This document shows, one piece after another, positions 5,612 to 12,219 of a stretch of 12,219 nucleotides of DNA. Numbering within the stretch: the stretch's first letter is position 1; each line of letters starts with the position of its first letter. This DNA comes from CAZCQP01 sp964500895. Its GTDB lineage: Bacteria; Bacillota; Clostridia; Lachnospirales; JAISER01. The stretch is taken from NCBI GenBank assembly GCA_964500895.1, contig CAZCQP010000063.1, forward strand, positions 1 to 12,219, given 5' to 3'. Both the position numbers and the translations under genes were made by a program. The notes below the pieces were generated by a model, which did no database searches, was not told where the DNA came from, and worked only from the letters and a program-made list of their open reading frames with translations.

Positions 5612-7861
5612 ATGATGAACAATTTTAAAATTAGAACAAAATTGTTATTAGGTTTTTCGGTGGTTATTGTGCTGGCGATGGTTATGGGCGCAGTAGCCAT
5701 AATGAATTTAACCAACGACACAAACAAATTCAAATATTTGATTGATTTTCCTGAATCAAGAATCAATGCATTGCTTGAAGCAGCTGGTGATTTTAAAGAA
5801 ATGCGCCGTTGCGTTGCCAGCATTGCATACTTTTCAGACGACCCTCAAATGGTTCAATCGGCTTCCGATTCTTTCGATGTTGCATTTAAGAATATCAACA
5901 GCCACATCGATGCATATATCACCTACGTTAACGACGACCCTGTTTTGACCCAAGAAATTAAAACGCAAAGAAAAAGCGTTATTACGCAAATACAAGATGG
6001 TATTGCGCACTATAAAACCGATGTATATGACAAAGTGATGGAAGCGGTGGACAATAACAATCCGCAAATCATTGCGCAATACATTAATCAGGGTAGTAAA
6101 ATTGATGTAAGTGTAGACCAGGAGATACAAGAATTAATTCAAAGTGCGTATAACCAAATCGATTCAGACTCTAACAAAACCCTTGCATCAGTCAAAAATT
6201 CTGTTGTTTTTATGTTGGCTATTCTTTTGGCAATTATGGTTATCTCTATTACGGTTGCGCTTATTCTGGCCGGACGCATCTCTAGGCCTCTTGAAGAAAT
6301 TGTTGGCATTGCTTCCGACATTTCCAATGGCAACATGAATGTGAACATTCGCACCAACAATGCAATGGACGAGGTTGGCCAGTTAACCCGTAATTTCCGT
6401 AAGGTGACGGAAGTGTTCAACCAAATGATGGATGCACTGACCCAAATGTCTGATGCCCATGATGCAGGTGACATTGACCATCGTGTTGATGAAGACGCAT
6501 ACGCTGGAACTTTTAAGCAAGTGGCAGAATCGGTAAACAAAATGGTTGAAGGGCATATTCAAACGAAAAGAAAAGCTATGGCTTGTGTGCAGTCTATGGT
6601 TAACGGTGATTTTGAGGCCAATATTGAGCAGCTTCCCGGCAAAAAGGTATTCATTAACGAAGCTATTGAAGCCATGCGGGGTGCCATAAAATCAGTGAAC
6701 AACGAAGTAATAGAATTAACCCAATACGCCATGATGGGTGACCTTTCCAAGCGTATTGATACAACCCAATATAAAGGGGACTGGATCGGTTTAATGGAAG
6801 GGTTGAACAACGTGTTAAGCACGGTGGCCAATCCTTTAAACGGTGTATCGGAAGCATTGACGGAAATGTCTAAAGGTAATTTCAATGTGCGATTAAACGG
6901 CGATTACAAAGGCCAATACGCCGCTGTTCAGCAGTCTTTGAACGAAACGGTTGCGGCCATTGCTTCTTATATTACAGAAATTAACGGCATACTGGCTAAC
7001 ATGGCAGACGGACATTTAAACGTTCAAATAACCAGGCCGTACATTGGCGAATTTTCATCCATTAAGGAATCCATTAATACCATTGCAGCGTCACTGCATA
7101 AAACCATGGCTGAAATTTCTTCTGCTTCCGAACAAGTGTTTGACGGTGCCAGACATATTTCGTCCAGCTCCATGTCTTTAGCAGAAGGTGCCACAGAGCA
7201 AGCCGGTGCTATTGAAGAACTTACGGCCTCTATTGAACAGATGAATGGGCAAATTCAAGATACCGCCCAAAACGCTCAATCTGCCAATACGTCTTCACTA
7301 AAATCTATGGAAAATGCAACCCAGGGCCAGCAGGATATGAAGGCCATGCTGGAATCTATGGACGGCATTAAACAGGCTTCAGACAACATTTCCAAAATTA
7401 TTAAAGTTATTGAAGACATTGCGTTCCAGACCAATATTTTGGCCCTTAATGCTGCGGTGGAAGCAGCCAGGGCAGGTGTTCAGGGCAAAGGCTTTGCCGT
7501 GGTGGCAGAAGAAGTGCGCAACCTGGCCATTAGAAGCCAGGATGCAGTGAAGGAATCTACCGTGCTTATTGAGGACTCTATTGCCAAAGTAAACAACGGC
7601 ACCCAAATTGCCAATGAGACGGCAGTTGCCCTTAACAACATCTTTGAAAGTGCCGGCGAGGTTTCCCAGGTGATTAAACAAATTGCCGCATCCACCCACG
7701 ACCAAGCCGAGGCAGTTTCCCAAATTCAAGTGGGCATTAACCAGATTGCCCAAGTGGTTCAAAGCAATTCTTCAACTTCTGAAGAATCTGCTGCTGCTGC
7801 TCAGGAGCTTAATTCTCAAGCTGAAATGCTTAAACAAATGATTTCTTTCTTTAAACTATAA
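5612..7861 (+). CDS. methyl-accepting chemotaxis protein with HAMP repeats (first copy)
   Basis: A 749-residue membrane chemoreceptor that relays ligand binding to the CheA/CheW kinase complex. In order: membrane helix 1 (about 11-31), an extracellular mainly helical sensor region (32-195), helix 2 (197-220), a canonical HAMP (about 221-273, with RISRPLEEI and DEVGQL), about five more HAMP-like units (274-500), and the signalling coiled coil (500-749). The conserved hairpin tip is FQTNILALNAAVEAARAG, followed by GKGFAVVAEEVRNLA. EE/QE pairs in ATEQAGAIEELTASIEQ are candidate methylation sites. It ends in ISFFKL with no CheR/CheB tether. Start choice: AAGGGTGG at 5595-5602 lies ten bases before ATG 5612; an in-frame ATG at 5591 has no such site. 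Ligand unknown. It is a paralogue of the gene at 8209 with a divergent sensor region. Confidence 0.93.
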   Translation: MMNNFKIRTKLLLGFSVVIVLAMVMGAVAIMNLTNDTNKFKYLIDFPESRINALLEAAGDFKEMRRCVASIAYFSDDPQMVQSASDSFDVAFKNINSHIDAYITYVNDDPVLTQEIKTQRKSVITQIQDGIAHYKTDVYDKVMEAVDNNNPQIIAQYINQGSKIDVSVDQEIQELIQSAYNQIDSDSNKTLASVKNSVVFMLAILLAIMVISITVALILAGRISRPLEEIVGIASDISNGNMNVNIRTNNAMDEVGQLTRNFRKVTEVFNQMMDALTQMSDAHDAGDIDHRVDEDAYAGTFKQVAESVNKMVEGHIQTKRKAMACVQSMVNGDFEANIEQLPGKKVFINEAIEAMRGAIKSVNNEVIELTQYAMMGDLSKRIDTTQYKGDWIGLMEGLNNVLSTVANPLNGVSEALTEMSKGNFNVRLNGDYKGQYAAVQQSLNETVAAIASYITEINGILANMADGHLNVQITRPYIGEFSSIKESINTIAASLHKTMAEISSASEQVFDGARHISSSSMSLAEGATEQAGAIEELTASIEQMNGQIQDTAQNAQSANTSSLKSMENATQGQQDMKAMLESMDGIKQASDNISKIIKVIEDIAFQTNILALNAAVEAARAGVQGKGFAVVAEEVRNLAIRSQDAVKESTVLIEDSIAKVNNGTQIANETAVALNNIFESAGEVSQVIKQIAASTHDQAEAVSQIQVGINQIAQVVQSNSSTSEESAAAAQELNSQAEMLKQMISFFKL

Positions 7862-7865
7862 AACA

Positions 7866-7900
7866 GAGAACTACCCCGCCTCAAGGGGTGGGTAGTTCTC
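7866..7900. other. stem-loop after first chemoreceptor gene
   Basis: A perfect 11-base inverted repeat, GAGAACTACCC (7866-7876) with GGGTAGTTCTC (7890-7900), has a 13-base loop. An alternative pairing of ACCCC (7873-7877) with GGGGT (7885-7889) excludes part of it. There is no T run, so it is not a classic terminator. It may protect the 3' end, or be the remnant of an IS200/IS605-type end hairpin; neither is proven. Confidence 0.45.
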
Positions 7901-7920
7901 GGAGCAGCGTAGGTGCATAC

Positions 7921-7954
7921 AAAAACTGCCGGCAGCCATTGTCCGGCAGTTTTT
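7921..7954. terminator. intrinsic terminator
   Basis: A perfect 12-base stem, AAAAACTGCCGG (7921-7932) with CCGGCAGTTTTT (7943-7954), has a ten-base loop and a U-rich 3' arm. It ends the first chemoreceptor transcript and would also stop minus-strand transcripts. Confidence 0.88.
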
Positions 7955-8020
7955 GCGTTATAATGAATAGTAATAAAAAGCAAAAATGGTATAAAAATTA
8001 TAAAATATCATTTATTTACC

Positions 8021-8049
8021 TTGCAAGCATCGTATATACACAGTATAAT
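8021..8049 (+). promoter_or_regulatory. sigma-A promoter of the second chemoreceptor gene
   Basis: TTGCAA (8021-8026), a 17-base spacer, and a perfect TATAAT (8044-8049). The predicted leader to 8209 is about 150 bases, much like that of the first chemoreceptor. Confidence 0.7.
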
Positions 8050-8098
8050 TATGGCATAACAAGGATAGCCATTTTCTGGATGTTAAGGGGCTGGTTGG

Positions 8099-8143
8099 AT
8101 GAGCAGAATTATTTCCATTGTATTGTTTGTAGGGTTTATATAG
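8099..8143 (+). other. possible 14-residue leader peptide
   Basis: Within the predicted leader, ATG at 8099 opens MSRIISIVLFVGFI and stops at TAG (8141-8143). AAGGGG (8085-8090) lies eight bases upstream. A frame this short could easily be chance; the reasons to list it are the ribosome-site spacing, the hydrophobic content and the position between promoter and gene. Confidence 0.2.
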
Positions 8144-8208
8144 ACACTAATTGAAGATAAATTCTAGAACGTTGCATTATACAAACATAAAAATATTGGA
8201 GGTCAATT

Positions 8209-10425
8209 ATGAAAAACATTAAGATTAAGACAAAGCTTATTTTAAGCTTTGGTATGGTTCTGGCCTTGCTGATGGTTATTGGTGTGTCTGCTTTTGTGAG
8301 TATTAACAATTTAAACGCTGTGGTATCCGATTATAAGAATAAAAACTTGCCCAGTGTGGACGCATTGGCCATTATTAAAAGAAGCATTATTTCCATACAA
8401 AGAGACTTGTTGCTGGCTTCTGTGTCCCCGGACCAAAGCGTGACAGACCAGTGCATTGAAGATGTACAGACCGAAAGAGACATTTTAAATAAAGCGCTTG
8501 ATAATTTTAAACTGACCATGCAGACAGACCCGGCTCTGCTGACAGATTTTGAAAGCTTGGTAAAAGAGGCCACCGAATATAGAAAGACAATTGAAGATTA
8601 TGCAAAGCAAAACCAGCCAGACACAAACTTGAAAGCCTATGAAATGTTTATAAATCAATATAAGCCGATTGTAGACAAAGCCCTTGGAAAGCTGGATGAA
8701 ATTAAGAAGCAGCAGGATAGCATTGTGAATATATTAGATGCAAAAGCGGCAATTAATATTAAAACGGCTTATTTTATTGTGGCTGTTGTGCTTTTGGCCA
8801 GTTTTATCATTACGCTACTGATTATTTCCATGCTGAATAAAGCCATTGCCAAGCCGATTGTGTTGCTGGAAGGTGCAGCCAGAGCCATTGCAGGGGGCAA
8901 CCTGAATGTGAACCTGAAACAAAGAAGTCAAGATGAGATTGGCATGCTGGTGGGTTCTTTTGCTAAAGTACGGGACTCCATTTTAATGTTGACAGATAAA
9001 ATTAACGGCATGGCCCTGGAAATGAATGAGGGGGACATTGAAGCACGCATTGATGCCGATGTTTTTGAAGGTGCATACAAAGAGGTGGCTAATTCCATTA
9101 ACAGCTCTGTAGGCGACTTGATTGACGATACGCTAAAAATATTGGCAGGTTTTAATGCCCTGGGCAACGGCAATTTCAGCGTAGAACTTGAAAAGTTCCC
9201 AGGGAAAAAAGCAGTTGCCAACCAAATGTTTGAGGAATTGAAAAACAACTTGAAATCCCTAAACCGTGATGTAACCAGCATGATTGACGGCGCAATCAAT
9301 GGAGAACTGGACACCCAGGTGAACACCGCATTGTATGCAGGGGATTGGCGTGTATTAACCCAAGGCTTAAATGAACTGCTTGAAAATGTGAGCAAGCCCA
9401 TTGAAGAGTCCAACAAAGTGTTGGCCCAGCTGGCCCAGGGTGACTTTAATGTGGAAATAAGCAGAAACTACAAGGGAAGTTTTGCTGCCATGATGGGCTC
9501 TTTAGACACGATGGTCAGTGCCATTGGCTCATATATTAGCGAGATAACCGAAATACTGGATGCCATTGCCACAGGGGATTTAACCAATTCCATCAACAGG
9601 GAATATGTGGGCCAATTCAGCCACATTAAAAACTCTATTAATAAAATTGCGAAAACATTGCGCAACACCATTGCAAGCATTAAGGCGTCTTCCGACAATG
9701 TGAATGTTGGGTCTAGGCAAATTTCCGAAACCGCTATGGACTTAGCCAACGGTGCCAGCAACCAGGCTAGCGCAGTGGAAGAATTGAATGCCTCCATTAC
9801 AATCATTAATGAGCAGACCCAGCAAAATGCAGACCAGGCCAAAAAAGCCAACGACTTTTCCAAACAATCCATTACAAGCGCCAAAACAGGCAACGAGGAA
9901 ATGGCCAAAATGCTTTCCTCTATGGATGACATTAAAGAGGCATCCCATAATATTTCTAAGATTATTAAAGTGATTGACGACATTGCCTTCCAAACCAACT
10001 TATTGGCCCTGAATGCTGCGGTGGAAGCGGCAAGAGCAGGGCAGCACGGCGTGGGCTTTTCCGTGGTTGCTGAGGAAGTGCGTTCCTTGGCCGGAAGAAG
10101 CCAGCAAGCTGCTAAAGATACATCTGTGCTTATTGAAGACATTATTTCAAAAATTAACGATGGTACCGAAACAGCCAAGCTCACAGCCGACTCGCTGAGG
10201 AAAATTGTGGATGATACGAATGCTGTTTCATCCATCATTGATGAAATTTACCAGGAAACCGCAAACCAAACGGAAAGCATTGCCCAAATTACCGTAGGCA
10301 TTAACCAAATTTCAGAAGTGGTTCAAATGAACTCTTCCACCTCTGAAGAGTCTGCGGCGGCAGCCCAGGAACTGAACAGCCAGTCCGAGGTGCTTGCCAA
10401 TATGGTGGCCAACTTTACGGTTTAA
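8209..10425 (+). CDS. methyl-accepting chemotaxis protein with HAMP repeats (second copy)
   Basis: A 738-residue chemoreceptor with the same plan as its upstream neighbour: membrane helix 1 (about 10-30), a helical extracellular region resembling the four-helix-bundle sensor type (about 33-185), helix 2 (188-209), canonical HAMP (about 210-262, AIAKPIVLLEGAARAI and DEIGML), about five HAMP-like units up to about 490, then the signalling coiled coil. The tip reads FQTNLLALNAAVEAARAG followed by VGFSVVAEEVRSLAGRSQ. The signalling halves and the tail NSSTSEESAAAAQELNSQ are almost identical to the first copy, while the sensor halves differ, pointing to tandem duplication and sensor divergence. 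The start is firm: GGAGG at 8198-8202, six bases before the ATG. The stop overlaps the long terminator hairpin and the stop of the convergent small gene. Ligand unknown. Confidence 0.94.
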   Translation: MKNIKIKTKLILSFGMVLALLMVIGVSAFVSINNLNAVVSDYKNKNLPSVDALAIIKRSIISIQRDLLLASVSPDQSVTDQCIEDVQTERDILNKALDNFKLTMQTDPALLTDFESLVKEATEYRKTIEDYAKQNQPDTNLKAYEMFINQYKPIVDKALGKLDEIKKQQDSIVNILDAKAAINIKTAYFIVAVVLLASFIITLLIISMLNKAIAKPIVLLEGAARAIAGGNLNVNLKQRSQDEIGMLVGSFAKVRDSILMLTDKINGMALEMNEGDIEARIDADVFEGAYKEVANSINSSVGDLIDDTLKILAGFNALGNGNFSVELEKFPGKKAVANQMFEELKNNLKSLNRDVTSMIDGAINGELDTQVNTALYAGDWRVLTQGLNELLENVSKPIEESNKVLAQLAQGDFNVEISRNYKGSFAAMMGSLDTMVSAIGSYISEITEILDAIATGDLTNSINREYVGQFSHIKNSINKIAKTLRNTIASIKASSDNVNVGSRQISETAMDLANGASNQASAVEELNASITIINEQTQQNADQAKKANDFSKQSITSAKTGNEEMAKMLSSMDDIKEASHNISKIIKVIDDIAFQTNLLALNAAVEAARAGQHGVGFSVVAEEVRSLAGRSQQAAKDTSVLIEDIISKINDGTETAKLTADSLRKIVDDTNAVSSIIDEIYQETANQTESIAQITVGINQISEVVQMNSSTSEESAAAAQELNSQSEVLANMVANFTV

Positions 10426-10727
10426 ACCAAAAAACACCTTGCAGAACTTTTTGAAGTTCTACAAGGTGTTTTTTGGTTTTTGTATGCCGTTGCCACAATT
10501 TCTGCCATGGCTGCCGTAAGGGGGGCAGAGGGGACTTGCCGCATATTGTTAACCCCTTGGTTAACCAGAATGCCGTAAACAGTCTTGTTTTGGCCGTCTT
10601 TGCCCACCGAATTCCGGGTGGCAGCAATAGAGGCCTGATTGCTGTCTGTCAGCACGGTGTCGGCCATTACAGGGGTTACCTGCAACACCATGGCACAAAC
10701 TAAAAGCAAACTGATGAGCTTTTTCAA
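10422..10727 (-). CDS. small secreted protein of unknown function
   Basis: A 101-residue frame beginning MKKLISLLLVCAMVLQVTPVMA, a clear Sec signal peptide with a VMA cleavage site after residue 22. The mature part is short and polar (NSVGKDGQNKTVYGILVNQG) and I recognise no family. The start is TTG (10727-10725) with AAGGA seven bases upstream and a promoter at 10773-10800. About the last 18 codons lie inside the terminator hairpin at 10425-10478, and the stop (10424-10422) shares two bases with the convergent chemoreceptor stop. The natural protein may therefore end near VATAYKNQ, having lost an earlier stop, or its mRNA may lack a stop codon. It is exported, perhaps to the cell wall or medium; role unknown. 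Confidence 0.65.
   Translation of the reverse strand: MKKLISLLLVCAMVLQVTPVMADTVLTDSNQASIAATRNSVGKDGQNKTVYGILVNQGVNNMRQVPSAPLTAAMAEIVATAYKNQKTPCRTSKSSARCFLV
10425..10478. terminator. long bidirectional terminator hairpin
   Basis: A 17-base perfect stem (10425-10441 with 10462-10478), one mismatch, then seven more pairs (AGAACTT with AAGTTCT) and a four-base loop. Six A in the left arm and six T in the right arm give U tracts in both directions. It overlaps the chemoreceptor stop codon and the 3' coding end of the minus-strand small gene. Confidence 0.88.
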
Positions 10728-10772
10728 AACCTTTCCTTCTCTTATGAAATATTTAAGTTATTTAATGTTTAT

Positions 10773-10800
10773 ATTATATAATTTTTAAGAAGTAGAGCAA
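10773..10800 (-). promoter_or_regulatory. probable sigma-A promoter of the small secreted protein gene
   Basis: On the minus strand: TTGCTC (10800-10795), a 16-base spacer, perfect TATAAT (10778-10773). It lies about 45 bases upstream of the TTG start. Confidence 0.55.
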
Positions 10801-10820
10801 CCCTGTTTAAAAAATACGCT

Positions 10821-10857
10821 AAAAAACCACCCAACCAATCAAATGGCCGGGTAGGTT
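10821..10857 (-). terminator. intrinsic terminator of the GH18 gene
   Basis: On the minus strand AACCTACCC (10857-10849) pairs with GGGTGGTT (10832-10825), with one bulged T and a 16-base loop, followed by TTTT. It lies just after the GH18 stop. Confidence 0.65.
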
Positions 10858-10871
10858 CTTCATGTTGTTGC

Positions 10872-11912
10872 TTATTTGGAAATGGCATCCAGCAGCATAC
10901 CGCTGCGGTCGTTGGAAAGTTCCCAGGCACCAATGCCCAACAGGTTCTGGGACTTGGCGTAGCTGGATTTTTCGGCTAAAGAGGCTGCATCGTCATAGGA
11001 AATAAATGTAAAGTCGTAAAAGATGTAGGGCACTTTTGCACCAGGCTCCCATAGGGCATCCACATCCGGTTTTGAAAGATAACTATAAAAAACCTCATTA
11101 AAGCTTATGGGCTTTTTAAATGTGTACGTACTATATAAGCCATTGTCTTCATCGGTGGTTACGTCATAGCTGTAGCCATAAAAAGGCGTACCCAGAACAA
11201 TTTTGTTTGCGGGTATGTTGGCATCCAAGTAGAGTTGGACAGACTGGCTAACTGTAGTTGTTTCCCTGGGTGGCTCTTTTTGTGGCTGAAACAACGGGGC
11301 ATTAAAACCTGAATAGGCAAACTCCATGTTAAAGTCATAGGCCATAAGAAAAACATAATCCACAACCGCTGCTGCTGCCGCAGGTTCAATGTGGTTTAAG
11401 TATTCGTTAAAAGCACCCCCTGCAAAGGACAGATCATATTTTTTACCATCTTTTTGGCCCTGGGCATCCAATGCTGCCCGTAAGGCTTTTAACAGCAAAG
11501 TAAAGTTTTGCTTGTCCTCTGGGCGGGTGATGTTGCCGGATCTGCCCCCGCTGCCTGGGTATTCCCAGTCTATGTCCACCCCATCCAGTTTATGGGTGGT
11601 GATTAACTCTATACAGCTTTGGGCAAATTTTGTGCGGGAAGCTTCGGTTAAGGCAACATCGGAAAACAGCCGGGAGTAATCCCAGCCACCAACAGAAATT
11701 AATACTTTTAAGGACGGATTTCTGGATTTTAACAGCTGGAATGCTGCAAAGTTTTGAATGTCGTTGTCCGGGTCTGCCAGCCGCACGGTGAGCTCGGGGC
11801 TAATTTCTGCAAAGGCATAGTGAATGTGGGTTAATCTTTGGGCATGGATTTGATCAGGCTTGTAACCTTCATAGCTTGACCAGGATGTGTAATAGCCAAC
11901 CACCAGCGCCAT
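10872..11912 (-). CDS. GH18 family glycoside hydrolase (chitinase-like)
   Basis: A 346-residue single-domain GH18 TIM barrel. Such enzymes cleave beta-1,4 bonds between N-acetylglucosamine units in chitin or related glycans by substrate-assisted catalysis. Visible landmarks are VVGYYTSW on strand 1, VLISVGGWD (70-78), the catalytic DGVDIDWEYPG (110-120; D110, D113, D115, acid E117), LMAYDFN (189-195), and C-terminal GIGAWELSNDRSG with W330. All key residues are present. There is no signal peptide, LysM or carbohydrate-binding module: the protein begins directly at barrel strand 1. It may act inside the cell or mother cell (spore coat or cortex), or leave by another route; that is inference. 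ATG 11912 is preferred; GTG 11921 lies only two bases from the AGAAAGG site, although ATG is then about eleven bases away. It is divergent from the lipoprotein gene. Confidence 0.9.
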   Translation of the reverse strand: MALVVGYYTSWSSYEGYKPDQIHAQRLTHIHYAFAEISPELTVRLADPDNDIQNFAAFQLLKSRNPSLKVLISVGGWDYSRLFSDVALTEASRTKFAQSCIELITTHKLDGVDIDWEYPGSGGRSGNITRPEDKQNFTLLLKALRAALDAQGQKDGKKYDLSFAGGAFNEYLNHIEPAAAAAVVDYVFLMAYDFNMEFAYSGFNAPLFQPQKEPPRETTTVSQSVQLYLDANIPANKIVLGTPFYGYSYDVTTDEDNGLYSTYTFKKPISFNEVFYSYLSKPDVDALWEPGAKVPYIFYDFTFISYDDAASLAEKSSYAKSQNLLGIGAWELSNDRSGMLLDAISK

Positions 11913-11944
11913 TTTTTGCACAGCCTTTCTTTATGGTTTCATGC

Positions 11945-11950
11945 ATTATA
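11945..11950 (-). promoter_or_regulatory. possible -10 element of the GH18 gene
   Basis: A perfect TATAAT on the minus strand lies about 33 bases upstream of the ATG at 11912. The -35 position holds only ATAACA-like sequence. A sporulation sigma factor is possible, but no clear sigma-E, G or K match was recognised. Confidence 0.35.
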
Positions 11951-12057
11951 TTCAATTAAAAAACGATTGTTATAAAAAATTAAGGCAGAAACTTATCCAA
12001 GCAGGGAAATATTATGCTGTGAAATAAATAAAAATACTACTATTTAGTTAAATTCTA

Positions 12058-12086
12058 TTGTTTTGTTTCGGTGGGTCATCTATAAT
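12058..12086 (+). promoter_or_regulatory. sigma-A promoter of the lipoprotein gene
   Basis: TTGTTT (12058-12063), a 17-base spacer, and perfect TATAAT (12081-12086), about 44 bases before the GTG at 12130. Confidence 0.6.
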
Positions 12087-12129
12087 CATGAAAAATCAGT
12101 TTTACTTGCTTTTCTGAAAGGGGAGGACA

Positions 12130-12219
12130 GTGAACGAAAAGATTAGGAAAATAACGGTTGGGGTTTTGCAGCGATTGGTATTTTGACAATTGTATGGGCT
12201 TTGGCGGGCTGTTCCGATG
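12130..12219 (+). pseudogene. start of a lipoprotein gene with an apparent one-base frameshift (partial)
   Basis: GTG at 12130, preceded by AAAGGGGAGG, opens MNEKIRK and then runs to a stop after 18 codons (TGA at about 12184). In another frame the following DNA encodes AAIGILTIVWALAGCSD up to the window edge, a hydrophobic core ending in the lipobox LAGC. The two frames join perfectly if one base is restored, most simply one A in the run at 12148-12151. The result would be a textbook lipoprotein signal peptide (charged n-region, hydrophobic core, LAGC). The mature protein lies outside the window, so its function, for example a substrate-binding protein, cannot be told. The shift may be a real mutation, phase variation or a sequencing error. 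Confidence 0.6.

Noticed and set aside
7888..8154. Plus-strand frame of 88 codons between the chemoreceptors
   Set aside because: It spans the terminator at 7921-7954 and the promoter at 8021-8049, has no ribosome binding site, and has non-protein-like composition.
9468..10238. Long minus-strand frame of 256 codons inside the second chemoreceptor
   Set aside because: It is the antisense shadow of a biased coiled-coil coding sequence; the plus-strand protein is certain and no start signal is present.

Overview
The window looks like chromosomal DNA of a motile anaerobic Firmicute of the class Clostridia. The evidence is Gram-positive Shine-Dalgarno sites (AAGGAGG-like), several good sigma-A promoters with 17-base spacers, AT-rich intergenic DNA, frequent TTG/GTG starts, chemoreceptors without a C-terminal NWETF-type tether, and an N-terminal lipobox signal at the right edge. 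I cannot name the genus.

Left part (1-960): a gene-poor leader, then a short soluble protein of the DUF6143 type (313-882, +). A bidirectional terminator (911-944) separates it from a convergent minus-strand locus.

Amino-acid-type locus (966-5064, all minus): a regulator built like an NtrC/RocR sigma-54 activator (PAS-like, AAA+, Fis HTH) is followed by an ornithine-cyclodeaminase/mu-crystallin family protein of the kind often labelled 'tyramine oxidase subunit B', and then by a GltS-like transporter. The last two form a two-gene operon (28-base gap) with a clear sigma-A promoter. No sigma-54 promoter is visible. The regulator has lost its GAFTGA loop (the residues that touch sigma-54) and its sensor-II arginine. 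Between regulator and operon lie three related dyad repeats at 31-base phasing. Together these suggest an enhancer-binding protein converted to control sigma-A transcription, though two of the repeats could equally be tandem terminators. This is the most interesting part of the window.

Chemotaxis part (5425-10478, +): two tandem paralogous methyl-accepting chemotaxis proteins. Each has a two-helix membrane sensor module, a canonical HAMP and about five further HAMP-like repeats before the signalling hairpin. Each has its own sigma-A promoter and terminator.

Right part (10422-12219): a small secreted protein of unknown function whose reading frame runs into the terminator it shares with the second chemoreceptor; a GH18 chitinase-like enzyme with an intact catalytic motif but no signal peptide (both minus); and, divergently, the start of a lipoprotein gene whose first codons appear to carry a one-base frameshift. 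No RNA genes, CRISPR arrays or complete mobile elements were seen.
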